DNA from: Nissolia schottii
Lineage: Eukaryota > Streptophyta > Magnoliopsida > Fabales > Fabaceae
NCBI GenBank assembly: GCA_003254905.1
Contig: QANU01048949.1
Span: 280,549 to 344,548, forward strand
Direction of reading: 5' to 3'
DNA: 64,000 nucleotides
The position numbers and the translations under genes are program-made. The notes beneath the pieces were generated by a model. It ran no database searches. It saw only the letters and a program-made list of their open reading frames with translations, and had not been told where the DNA came from. Below are positions 24,552 to 35,828 of the stretch, piece after piece; positions within the stretch are counted from its first letter, which is position 1, and the number at the start of each line of letters is the position of its first letter.

Positions 24552-25576
24552 AAGTATGTCTATATGTAATGAACGTCACGAGGTGACATCCCGAGTAGAA
24601 GAACGTGGGTATGTGATGCAGTATCGCCAGGCCCTGACGGTTTAAGTTAAATAGCACGAGATTCAATAACTAGGTTAAGCAAGATTAGATTCCCCACGAT
24701 CACCTAGTAATTAGATAAAGCTGCTCAGGCCTAGTATGGATAATAATTAATAGGGGTATTAGTATGAGTCGACACTTAGAGACCCCCTGAGCGGCGGAAT
24801 CATAATTGAAGTGAAACGAATAGGTATTCCCCGACGGACCCTACTGAGGACGTAATGTTCTCACCCCCACTTCGTTATGATTCCAGGCAGGAACCCGAGG
24901 CACACTGCGAGGACCCAGATTTACGTTGGAATGAGGACAAACACTTCTACTGTAGCAGAAGCCCCTGAGACATCGCAGAAGAGCAGCCAGAGATATCGTT
25001 CGACAAGCAAGTTGAGCAAGGATTAGTGACATGTATTGTGTAGCAGTCACACGGTCTAGTCAGACCGTTGGCAACTAAATGTGGTAAATGTAAATTATAA
25101 TATTATTTAACTGTGTATTTGTACTCTGGACCAATTGATGGTACATATATGTATGTTAGAAAATATTTTGGAGAGCTACTTTTTAGGATAGCAACGCTTA
25201 AGTCTGATAAGACTCTATCGCTTGTATCCATGTATAATTCATTGACGCGCATGGCTCTAAATTTGTAAACTAGTAAGGATGTGAGAAAAATTTCAAAACG
25301 GTCCGTATTTTCAAGTAAGAGATATTTTCCAAGTTAAAAGTAGGGGCTAAAAGTAACCTCAGCCAAGCAGATAACAACCCTATAATCAGTGTTACGATTA
25401 GAGCGTAAGCTGAAAGTAGGGATGTTACATATCACACATATTCACATCATTCATACCATCAATTATATACGATCACTAACTTCACATATAAGGAACATAA
25501 TCTCATGCCTTGAACATAACAAACGTAGACCTAACAACTAGCATAACAGGCGCCTGATTTCTGTCAGACCTTACCC

Positions 25577-25880
25577 CAAGGTTTTTGGTAGCCTTAAGAT
25601 CATTTTTCATGTCTAAAAACTCAGATTTTGAACTCCACTACACGAAATTCCAGTTTTGCCCCTTTTTCCCAAAATTACCATTTCACCCCATAAACGCCAT
25701 CTTTTCTTTAGAATTTTTGTTCTCAAAAACCCAATAGACTCAAGAGTTGTCCTTAAGGTTTTTGATAGTTATAAACCCATATTTTATGAAAACAAACCCA
25801 GTTTTTCAGTCCCAAGACGTGAAATTCCCATTTTGCCCTTTTTCACAAAAAACTCCGTTTTTCTGCCTGTTTGCTGAGAA
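25577..25880. repeat. Diverged ~177-bp tandem duplication in the outer LTR
   Basis: AAGGTTTTTGGTAGCC...AAATTCCAGTTTTGCCC at 25577-25665 is echoed by AAGGTTTTTGATAG...AAATTCCCATTTTGCCC at 25754-25840, an offset of about 177 bases. This belongs to the right segment of the outer LTR and encodes nothing recognisable. Confidence 0.65.
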
Positions 25881-27205
25881 ATTCATCGGAGACTTCAAAA
25901 ATCATAAAACTTGACATCCTCACTCAATTTTTTGTGTAGAACTAAAAAATAAAATTATTTTTTCATGATAAAAATTCCAGCATATAGTTCCCTTCAAAAT
26001 CGTGCCATAGCCCTAATTTCAGCTTAGACTTTCCTAATTTCTGACAGAATCACAGACAACACCAGCAGATCCAAACAATCATCAACAACAAATATATATA
26101 CCAAGGTCACATAAAAGGCATCCTAACCACATATATATCTAGCATTAAACATAGCACAAACATCATCATACATCTTAAATCACATAGACAGTGATTATGT
26201 CGGTTTACCCACATTTTACGGTTTCGGTGTTTCCTGTAGACTTCTAGCTTGCTTTGATGGCTCCTAAATCCTCTTGGGATGAATCTTTCCAAGCTTCCCC
26301 TAAGGATTTTGAAGGATTTTTGTAGGTTTAGGTTAAGGAATTTCTGAGGGATTGGGACTGGGTTGGTTGTAGGAAGTGTTTGAACCTTTGGTTTGACAGA
26401 ATAACAGTCGATTGTGTAATCGGGCAGAACTTTGGCAAGGTTTCTAAATTTTCTCTCAATTTTCAGATTTTGGGGGTATTTATAGGCCTAGGGCCGAAAT
26501 TCCACTTTCCAATTTTGCCCTTGGGGCAAAATTCCCAAAATGCCATTATTTTGTCTTATTATACATGTCATTTTCATGAGTCATATGGTGACTCACTATG
26601 TTGGACTTTGACTTGGCCAAGTGGCCACCCTCTTGGCCGTGTATAGCCTTGTGTCTTGACCACTTTTTGTGGCCAAGAATTAACGGGCCCCGACAGATCA
26701 ATTTTGATCAGATTTTATCGCTTTCAGTCCCAGTACTTCGCGTATAGTTATTTTAAAAATATTCCTATTACATCTTTGTGATCCTCTAATTTTTCTAAGT
26801 AATATTTTAGGTTCATTTGGGGTATTTGTGAACTCTGGTCTATAGTCGCTTTTATGGATACTTTGGATGCGTAGTTGTATTCAGACGACAAAAAAGGTTT
26901 ATTCTGGTGTCTGCAGAATTTTTCGAAACTGAGCAGAATTTCTTCTACAGACATTTTAATCTATCAATTAGTGCAAGACCTTATTTCCCCTATTTAATTT
27001 GGGAAATCTTTACTAAGGGAAAAAGCGAGATATTACACATAAAATGGGTCTACAGGTAAGGTTGGGTCGCATGATTTGAACACAACATCCAACCTTAAAC
27101 AAGTGATGGGTCAGGTGGGTTCAACCCGACATATCAACTTGACTCAAAGGAGATTAGGTTGAGTCGGGTTGAAAAGTCGAACTCACCCGTTGTTCAGTCT
27201 TAAGA

Positions 27206-29308
27206 AAATCAATAATTAATACTTCATTATTTTAATTAAATGATAACTAATTTTAAACAAAATTTTAAATAAAAAATATCTAAGAATGAACTAATAGAGT
27301 TCTATCACTCTAAAATACAAGATTGGGCTCTAATGGTGTCATGTTTCAAAACTTAACTTTTAAATTTATATAATAACTTATATATTTTAATAAATGATGC
27401 TAAATATTTTAAAAAATAAAGTAAAAATAAAAAATAAAAAATTATTTATTAAAATATAAGTTAATAAATAATTTTAAAAATTAAATGTTCCATACATTTT
27501 TCTCCATGCTTACATTTCAGGGTCTTTGCCTTATTGTCTGAGCGTGATACCTATAAATGCTAAATATTGACACGCTTTACAAGATGACAAGATGGAATGC
27601 GCATATCTCCGAGCATCCATGGTTTGTGTTCGGCCATTAAATAAGTACTACAAAGTGGGGAACAATCCCCTAGCTCTCCCCATGGGACATATTCTATCCC
27701 CATTTCCCATACTTTTCTATGGACTAGTATATTTTAATCCAATGTATTCATTCCTATCAAGCCACCTCATCACCGTACACTTTTCAGATTGAAGATGCAT
27801 GCAATTTTCTTGATTTCCATGGCTTGCACGACCTGGATTTAGATTTAAAAGTAAAAAAAAAAATGTTATAAAAGACTTAATTTATTAACTCATCTAATTT
27901 TATAAATAATGTTTACTATTTTTAAAAATAAAATAAAATAAATATAAAGTGTTATTCAGAAAAATATGTAAATTAATTAATTAACGCTCCCAAAAATATC
28001 AAAGCCATAGTTGAATGAAACAGAGGAATGGTGGGAACATAGTAGGAAACAGGGTTTGGCGAGCTGTATTGTATGTCTGCATCGTAGAATAAAAGGTGAA
28101 AAAAGTCCTAATTTTATATACAATGAAATTCAAAAGTTAAGTTAAAATTTTAAGTGGCCCATTAATTAATTGGCACATACTTGAGAGCCCTCCAGTGAAA
28201 TTGGAGTGTGGGGCGTATCTTAGTTGTTCTATGTGAACAAAAACCTTACGAGTGATGAGCTCCTCCAATGAAGAAACGCGTGTGTGGCAGGAACGAGTAA
28301 TAGATGTCAAAGTGTTTCAGCATTTGCATCGTCGAAGGGAGATGAGCTACAACTGCTGCTACAGGGATGATTCCCAAAAAGGACTAGGACCTTTCTTATT
28401 TCGGCCTAATGACATTTTGGCTTTTGTTGTCATCGTAGCTACTTCTTGACCATTGACTACTAAGTTAGTTGTACAACTAAAATATGACAATTACCCATTT
28501 TAAGAGACAAGGATTATAAAAAGGACAAGTAAGAGTAGCGAGAGAGATAAAGTATAAATGTGAGTTATCAAACTCTAAATGTATAAATAACATTCTTTTT
28601 TTTTATTTACAACTAATTTTCAATCACTGCTCTCACGATATGAGTCTCACTCTAAAATTAGTTTAACCTTCTTTTTTAGGTGTGTAAAATTATTGTTACT
28701 ACTTTATTTTTCATTTATATCTTTCTATTAACTTAATTTCTCTGTAATTTTAATATGCTCACCCGATATTTTATATATTTTAAATTTTATAATCTTGTTA
28801 AAATGTCACCAATTGTCACCGTGCAATTGATCAAAGTGGTGTGGACCTTCATCTTTTTAACTAAAAGTCTCAACTTTTGAGAATTAAAAACAACTATCAC
28901 TAAGATGACAGTAGTTCAATAAAAATAGCCAATCAGTCTAAAGTGTGAGTCGAATCTCATCATGGGCCTTCAATTACCTAGGCCCCAATTAGTTTCAGCC
29001 CTCATATTGTATGCTGAACTAACCTCATCCGAAAGATGCCGCATTTTTTTTGGTACATAACAAGAAGAATGTTTCATGTTTTTGTGCAAATAAGTATAGC
29101 CGTGATGAAAAATCATCAATATAATTTCTAATTTTTAAGATTAAATTTGGTATACATTACTAATATAAAGAGCTTTATGTTGTTGTTTAAGTAATATATA
29201 TTATTAAAATTAATCATTATAAAAATTAAATATTTTTATAGATATATCAATATATGATTGTGTTTAGGTTTGGGAATTGGATGCATCCTACTTTGTTTGT
29301 CAAAGACT
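27206..29308. other. Intergenic region
   Basis: AT-rich DNA with no recognisable gene. Short open frames (27592-27792, 28252-28449) resemble no family I know and have no exon-like surroundings. Confidence 0.5.
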
Positions 29309-29316
29309 CTTATTCT

Positions 29317-30129
29317 TAGGGGTGTCAAACGGCCCGGCCAGCTAAGGCCCGTGCCAAAATTATGTATATTTTTAAGATCCGACTCGTTTATGGTTAGTCC
29401 GCGGGCCTAAACGGGCTAGCGGGCTGACCCGTTTGTGAATAAGTATGCACGATCATTTTTAACTATTTTTTATCGTCTATCTATTAATTAATTAGAAAGA
29501 AATAGTTTAAATTGTTGATTGCGATATTATATTATTTTTTTTTGTTCCTTCAACTATCTTTCTTGAAAGATATCAAATGCTTTCAAATGCTATTTGAAAT
29601 CGATTCATGAATTAATACAACTTTCATTAATTAAATGACATATAACATTGATGTGAGTACTGTTATGTCATTGATAAAAAAATAATTGGAACTCTTTCTC
29701 ATAGATTAATCAATAATAAACGAAATTTGAAAGTATATATCAATTTGTAGGGCGTAGACACTCATTGAAGGAATAAAATGCAAAATTTATTAATATCTAT
29801 ATTATCGCACTTCAGCTGTATAGCAATATAAATATAATTAAGTAGTTAAACATAATAAATAGTTAAACATGCTTAATTATAAGTAAACTCTTAAACTCTA
29901 AAATAAAATTTAGAGTCCAAAATAAAAACTTATAAAAAATTAATTTTTTTATAAATAAAAAAAATATTTCATGGGCTCACGGATTAGCCCGCGAACCTAG
30001 CGAGTCCAGCCTAAATGAACTGAATCTAAACAGACCGAGTCAATTTTTTTTAAAATTTTTACAAACTTATTTTTTATATGTAAAATTTATTTATTTAATC
30101 GTATGTCTGACCTCATTTTGACAGCCTTA
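29317..30129. mobile_element. Non-autonomous hAT-like element, 813 bp
   Basis: The left end TAGGGGTGTCAAACGG and the right end (reverse complement TAAGGCTGTCAAAATG) form imperfect terminal inverted repeats. Both sides are flanked by a perfect 8-bp duplication CTTATTCT (29309-29316 and 30130-30137), the size typical of hAT transposons. Subterminal regions carry GGCCCG/GGGCTAGCGGGC words on the left and their counterparts (GGATTAGCCCGCGAACC) on the right. The middle is AT-rich and encodes no transposase, so mobility would have needed an enzyme from elsewhere. Confidence 0.85.
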
Positions 30130-30137
30130 CTTATTCT

Positions 30138-30797
30138 CCTCGAGGAGCTCATACAATTTGAGTGGAGTTAGTCGGATTGTTAAAAGTAAAATTTGAATGC
30201 GTGTGATCATATCAATGCTAAAAATATAATTTATTATTTTATTTCCTGTTGATGTGACTATCTTCAAAAATCTACTAGATACTTTAATATGATGTGACAA
30301 ATTTTTTAGGTTCATGTGGCCCACCAACGTCATCCGACAGATATAAATAATGCGATCAGAAGGCAACGCAAGGCCCACTGTCAGGAGGAGCAGGCCATAC
30401 TTATGTGATAAGACCTACAAGAATTTACAATTTACACGTAACAGGTCCAAGCTTTTCCATGAGTCAAAACAAATTCAAGAATATTATTAAGTTAGCTGAC
30501 CTAAATCTTGCAATATTGTGTGACAATTTCAGTCTATGCTGGCAGTACTTTCAGTTCGGTATCTTATCCACTGTATAATTCTGGACTAGAGTTGCAATGA
30601 ATGCAATTGCAGGCTTTATTTATTTATTTATTCTGATTTACACAACTAAAAAAAGTGTTGAAATTTTTCTGAATTACAGTTTAGTAGTTTACATAGTACA
30701 CAGTTGAAAGAACATGAAGCATGTGTAAACTAACTATATAGTATATGGAAGAAAGAAGAAGAAGAAGAAGAACAATACCTTGTTATTAGAGGGGGAA
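30138..30797. other. 3' flank of the HT1-type kinase gene
   Basis: Between the hAT-like element and the kinase stop codon. The part nearest the stop (about 30500-30797) is the likely 3' untranslated region, read on the minus strand, and contains a (GAA)n tract at about 30748-30770. No separate gene seen. Confidence 0.5.
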
Positions 30798-33758
30798 TCA
30801 AGCATGTACAGGTATGGAGGAGGAGCTCATGGAGACGCAGCCTTTTAAACGCTGAACGATGGCGTTTCGGTTGACAAGGCGTGAATGATGGGTTAGAGGG
30901 AGGCCTTCCTTCACGCATTCGTCGTACCTCTCAAGAGTGGACACAATATCACTGAAATCTGGTCGCTTCGACGGGTTTGCCGACCAGCACCGCTTTATCA
31001 GATGGGCTAGTCCTGGCTGACAACTCGCTGGCAGTGGAGGCCTTTCGTTCTGCCAAAAAATTAATGTTAATTGGATCATTTAAAGTAANNNNNNNNNNNN
31101 NNNNNNNNNNNNNNNNNNNNNNNNNNNNNNNNNNNNNNNNNNNNNNNNNNNNNNNNNNNNNNNNNNNNTTAAGGCTTCCATTGTGCTGTGCTTAAGTAGT
31201 GAGGTAGTTATAGAATTTGAAGTAATGTAGGGAAATCATCAAGTGAAAAATAAAAAAAATGGAGGGCATCCAACAAGTGCTAGTTTTGTCAGATTCACGC
31301 AGCAAAAGTCAAAAATGGATTAACTGTTACATTTTTTAACACGTTGGGCTTATTAGGCAGTGTTTGTTGGTATTAGGGAAGGAAGGAACACTTGCAAAGG
31401 CCTATCCATCCGTGCTTCCCACTATTGGTAGATACATGCATCCACTATTATACCTTTTGCATGTAACTCCAAATTTCCATGCCTGGAATGCTATATCAAG
31501 TTTTGTGTAGTTTACTATGCCTTCTGTTATTATTTTACACAAGACTCCATTTTATGCAACAGATAAGGACTTCCTAATGAGTGACTGCAAAAAGAGGAAA
31601 GGTATTCGAAACTTAAAATGAATAACCAAAATGAAGTGAATAACAACTCGGAGTGGTTGCTTGTTCTATCATAGGAATTACACCCATCAGAATTTCTTTA
31701 AATGCTTCTTTCCCCATACTTAGTAAGTAGTTTGCCAATTCCCTTAACTGACATGTATCTATCTGTTCATCTGGGTATGTGATAAAATGTGCTGCCTCAT
31801 TGTATAGCTTAAACACAAGCTACTTGTTAAGAACCACCTTTCCAAAAGGCTTAAGTGGTTGGGTGGAGGCAATTGAATGATTTTTATACTTAACACCAGT
31901 GAATCGAATAATATTTTGAAAATAAGAACATGGTTTTCGGAGTTTCTTTCTAATAAGAGAAATTAAGTTGACAGAGATCAAAGATTCATCAAGGTAATTC
32001 TATTTTCAAATATGTTTTGTTACACACAATGAAGGTTTAGAAGAGTATAGTATGACCAAGTAAAAACCTTGATTATCCAAATTGGAGAAAGTAAACAAAT
32101 TAAGAACAAAATCATTTAACATAAAAAAGAAGAAATAGCTTAAAATTAAGGTGTATAGGTTTGTCTAACCTTCTCAGCAACTGCAAAAGCAGCTTGGACA
32201 GGGGTCATTCCTTGGAAAGGAAGCAAAGCAGTTGTGAGTTCCCAAAGCACAATACCAAAACTATACACATCAACTTTCCGGGTGTAAGGCTTCTCCTTAA
32301 TCATCTCCGGCGCCATCCATCGGTAGGTTCCCATGTTTCCTTTGGTCTCCCGGCAACGCGTTTCGAGACATGATGTCCCGAAATCTGCCACCTTAACCCT
32401 CATCTCATCATTGAGGAGCAAGTTGTTGGACTTGAGATCTCTGTGAATCACACCTTGCGAATGAAGGTACTCCATACCCCTAGATATGTCAAGAGCTAAC
32501 CTTAGTACTGTTTCTATTGAAAGAGAGTATGGTTCTTTCTTGTTCAGATACATCCTCAGAGTTCCTTGTGACATGTATTCTGTTATGATGCAGTACACTG
32601 GCGGTTTTTTACATGCTGCAATAAACTGTAAAATTAAGAGTCATATAGAGATTAGATTATACACATCTCTGCAGTCAAAGATATAGTATTAATGATTATG
32701 ACCAAATATAAATGCTAGTTGACAATGTATAAAGGATAGATCATGCACCGGAAAATGATGATCATTGTGCTACTCGTATTACATCCCGCCAAAACATGAC
32801 GAAAGGAAAAGAAAACTTGGGATTTGACAGCAACTAGGTTCTTTTGTTATTAAGAAAAGTTATTTATTCAGATTTCGAAAGTTCATAAAACATTCCCTTT
32901 TTTTCTTCACTGAAGTGTCAAGTGGCAACGGGTCTTTATGTGAAAAAGTGCCAAACTATAGCAACCATAAATCCAGAAAAATTGTCAAACTAAAGCAAGT
33001 TAGTAACTAACAAAACCAAAATAAGCATACTAGAACTCTTTGAGTTATCTAACATTTTAATTGGAAATTGTTGGAGAACCGAAAAATTGTCAAAATTAAG
33101 CTGTCAGAATGATGCGATAGGCTATTGACTTTTAAATGGATGAGTGTGTGCTACCACTTCGTTTTTTCCAATAACCTCATAATTTAATGGTACAAAGTTT
33201 CTTGCTCAGTATTATTTATCCTAACTTATAAACAGATCTTATGCTTCCCTCCAATTTCCAAAGACACACACACATACATGAAACCATAAAGCGAAACACA
33301 AACAAAGAACATAACACAATTAGGCCTCAAGTTACCTGGACTATGTTACGATGAAAGAGACGTGAAAGCAAAGCAACTTCAGATTTGAACTGCTGCTCAA
33401 GCAAGGATCTCCTCTCCTCGTCCTGTGTTGGAATCCTCACCATTTTCACGGCCACCGCTCTCTGCTTGTAAATCCCTCGGTATATCCTACTGTGAGCACC
33501 AGATGCAAACTTGTTCCCTATGAAGAGCTGCGAAAGATCTGCGGTCCATTCTTCCTGATCCTCCTTGGAAGCCTCCCATGTCTCCACATTCTCTGAGTCC
33601 AATATCATCGACCATGATTCCAAGCTGTCAAATCTCTTCCTCTCCATGTTCTCCATCTCAGAATTCAACCGGGGCCTGTAAGAAGAAGAAGAAGGCTCCG
33701 GCAAAGGCTTGCTCTTCGACCGCCTCAAGCGAAGCGCGTGGAAGCATGATCCTGCCAT
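30798..33758 (-). CDS. HT1: HT1-type Raf-like (MAPKKK group C) protein kinase
   Basis: Exons 33336-33758, 32170-32625 and 30798-31049, all phase 0, give 376 residues. After a basic N-terminus (MAGSCFHALRLRRSKSKP) and a conserved RKRFDSLESWSMILDSENVE segment comes a complete kinase domain: glycine loop near GNKFASGAHSRIYRG (81-95), VAVK lysine 105, helix-C Glu127, catalytic HRDLKSNN with Asp204, DFG at 222 and GTYRWMAPE. It ends GCVSMSSSSIPVHA. It matches my memory of Arabidopsis HT1 (HIGH LEAF TEMPERATURE 1, At1g62400), which controls stomatal responses to CO2 in guard cells with MPK4/MPK12 and CBC kinases. The start at Met 33758 is favoured; an in-frame Met at 33779 is possible. Intron 2 contains an 80-N gap but both splice sites are intact. 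Confidence 0.93.
31089..31168. other. Assembly gap (80 N) in intron 2 of the kinase gene
   Basis: Eighty unresolved bases starting 40 bases past the exon boundary at 31049. The true length is unknown. The open frame spanning the Ns (30977-31195, +) is not real. Confidence 0.99.
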
Positions 33759-35828
33759 TGAAGCTCTTGGAAATTGCATGATCTTGATATGGTTTTGTGT
33801 GTGAAGTGAAGCACTCTGCTGTGAAAGTGATGGTTTTGTCAAAACAGACTTTCAAAAGGAATGGTTTTCCTCCTGAAGGTGTGAATTGATTTCAGGAAGT
33901 GCATAAAGCCATAACCAGAAACATGGCCTCCAACTAAGAACGAAAAGCATGCATCAAAATGATTCATTTACGACTTCAGAGAGGACCCTTTTGGATTCTA
34001 ACAAAGGAAAAGAAAGGTGTGTTGTGAAACCAGACCACCTTTTTCATGTCAAGGTGTTTGTGAAGGATAACACTACACAAGCAATAAGAAGAGATGCTGG
34101 GATTTCATGGCTTAAGCCTTAATGAATTGGAAACAAATGCATGGAAGTTTCATGAAAATGAAGTTGTGCCAGAGAAAGAGAGAGAAGAAGGAGAAGAAGT
34201 TATCACGGTTTCTGGCAATAAGGATGTGGAGGATGGATCAGGAATCAGGAGGATTAGGTCGTTTAGCAGCATAAAGATGAAGTCAAGGACATGAACTTTC
34301 AGGGGTGTCTCGTGACTTCTTGGTTCAAAAGTAGAGAGAAAGAAAGAGCCTTTTTGGTCGATTCAATTTGGCTTCCCTCCCTCCCTTGCTTCTTCTATAT
34401 GGGTTTCTTTTCTTTTCTTGCATGCATCATCATCATCATCATAAATGTTTTAAGTGGTCATAGTGCAAAGTTTATTAGATATTGAGCTTTGCTTTCAGCT
34501 CAGCCAACAATTTGCACTTTGCAGTCTTCTCAAGACTTTGGGATATATCCCATACCATACCCCCCAATCCTTTAATTGTAGCACCCATAAGCATAACGAT
34601 TTTGGGACCCAAAAAAAGTCCTAGAATACAAGTGGCACGTAACGTTGCAGAAAGTAAAAAAGAGTAGACAAGTGCCAAGTCATGGACCGTTTGATGATCC
34701 AAGGGTAGGTGATTGCTTGCATAGTACTGTTCTTTTGTTCTGCAGAGAAAAAAAATATGAACTTTTCTTTTTGTTAGGTACTAAATGGTACAAGGCATAG
34801 TACCTTATTGACGGATTTAGTATTGGCTTCTATTCTCTCTACCTTGTGGACATTTTTTCTTTGTGAAGGCTCCTTTATTCGATCTTTCCAATAATCAATG
34901 GAGCACTAACTAAAAGATAACAATGTTTGAGGAACACAATATGTTCCTTAAGCATTTCAATCGCGGGTCATCGAAGCTTATGCTCCAAGCATTGGTTTGC
35001 AATTCTGCAGAGCAGAGATTCTAAGCACGGAATCAGACCTTATATGAAAAAAATTCAAAGATGTAGTGTGGAATCTGATTAAAGGCCAATGCTTTGACAA
35101 ATAAATTAGAAGTGTGGAAAACAGAACGGATAAAGATGAAAGATTAAGGTTGCACGTTCTTTGTGTTATTTTAGCTGCTTATATTAAACCATCAATGCCA
35201 CCACAATACTGTTGTGTAAATTTTGGCTTAAAATTAGCTCTAGTCTATTAATAAAATAAGAAAACAACTTTGTTCTATTCATCAAAAAAAAGACTGACGT
35301 CTTGCAATAACTTTCTGTTGGTTTAATTTAATACCTGCCTTTGCCTATGTTCTCAATCAAACGCACGGTTTTGTTTGTTTCAGCTTAGGCTTGGCAAAAT
35401 GGCCTTTGACAACACAAAAGAGGAGAAAAACAGAACTTTGTATCCCGTTTGCGATGCTGAAAATATAAAACAAACAGTCAAAAGATTATTTAATTCGTTT
35501 TCCACATTCTTAGTACAAAACTCAACGGACCTTTTACTTTTAGACCCCCTTTTATGGGTAAAAGGACCATTTGTTACTTAAAATTAATAAAGAGATAACT
35601 CTTACCATTTCACCATTAATGGAAAAGACAGGTCAATGATTTCATTGCCGTATAAAAAGGTTAAATGAAGTCAAAAGAAAACTCTCCAAAACCACCTAAT
35701 ATTTGTTTTCCCATAGATGCAGAGTATCCAAATCATTCGGTAATAAGGAATTAATCGTTTTGGGATAGGCCCACAACAGAAACATAGAAGAAGAAGAAGA
35801 AGAAGAAGAAGAGAATGCAAGTTACAGC
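33759..35828. other. Intergenic region upstream of the kinase gene and 3' of the SDR gene
   Basis: Probable promoter and leader of the kinase (minus strand) at 33759-34300, then AT-rich DNA. A (CAT)n tract is at 34424-34443 and a (GAA)n tract at 35788-35813, the latter just past the SDR stop. Frames at 34094-34294 and 34475-34702 have no recognisable domains. Confidence 0.5.

Larger units (their letters stand above)
21530..25429. mobile_element. Inner solo LTR, 3.9 kb, inserted in the outer LTR in opposite orientation
   Basis: Its ends are the perfect inverted 11-mers TGTAACATCCC and GGGATGTTACA, flanked by the 5-bp duplication TATCA. No internal coding region and no second LTR are seen. Read as the reverse complement, it starts ...CTTACGCTCTAATCG...GTTGTTATCTGCTTGGC and then has TTAGATAAAGCTGCTCAGGC (24712-24731 on the + strand), which matches the outer LTR read forward. 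The two are therefore diverged members of one family in inverted arrangement. It contains a 32-bp minisatellite and a TA/TG microsatellite. The open frame at 24178-24666 is a by-product of these repeats. Confidence 0.87.
19863..27037. mobile_element. Outer solo LTR (about 3.3 kb without its insertion)
   Basis: It begins TGTAACACCC and ends GAGATATTACA, flanked by a perfect 5-bp duplication CATAA (19858-19862 and 27038-27042). It is split by the inner LTR, leaving segments 19863-21529 and 25435-27037. No gag-pol coding sequence and no second LTR copy are visible, so it fits a solo LTR left by unequal recombination. Its sequence is related to the inner element in inverse orientation: both carry, near the same end, ...TACGCT...GTTGTTATCTGCTT, then a conserved GCCTGAGCAGCTTTATCTAA box (20463-20482 here). 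A Ty3/Gypsy origin is a guess; the superfamily cannot be told from an LTR alone. Confidence 0.8.
19551..27205. mobile_element. Older repeat that hosts the nested LTRs (possible non-autonomous hAT-like element)
   Basis: Removing the nested LTR block joins two flanks rich in GGTC/GGGT words: a left block at 19555-19680 (GAGTCAGGTCAGACC, GCGGGTGACCTG) and a right block at 27043-27205 (GGTTGGGTCGC, GTTGAGTCGGGTTG, ACTCACCCGTTG). These recall the ends of the hAT-like element at 29317-30129. The intervening DNA is AT-rich and carries AATGCATAAAATGGG twice, at 19758 and, across the LTR site, at 19855/27038. Terminal repeats are only weakly matched and no clean target duplication is visible, so class and limits are tentative. 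Confidence 0.35.

Noticed and set aside
24178-24666. 162-residue minus-strand frame
   Set aside because: It runs through the minisatellite and the TA/TG microsatellite of the inner LTR (peptide THTHIYNIYIYIYIY) and is a composition effect.
21530-25429. Full-length LTR retrotransposon or MULE instead of a solo LTR
   Set aside because: No repeated LTR pair, primer-binding site or gag-pol frame was seen, and the target duplication is 5 bp, not the 9 bp of Mutator-like elements.
30977-31195. 72-residue plus-strand frame containing X residues
   Set aside because: It spans the N gap and is antisense to the kinase exon.
34475-34702. 75-residue minus-strand frame upstream of the kinase
   Set aside because: A plausible-looking peptide (WDISQSLEKTAKCKLLAELK) but no family match that I know and no gene structure; left as intergenic.
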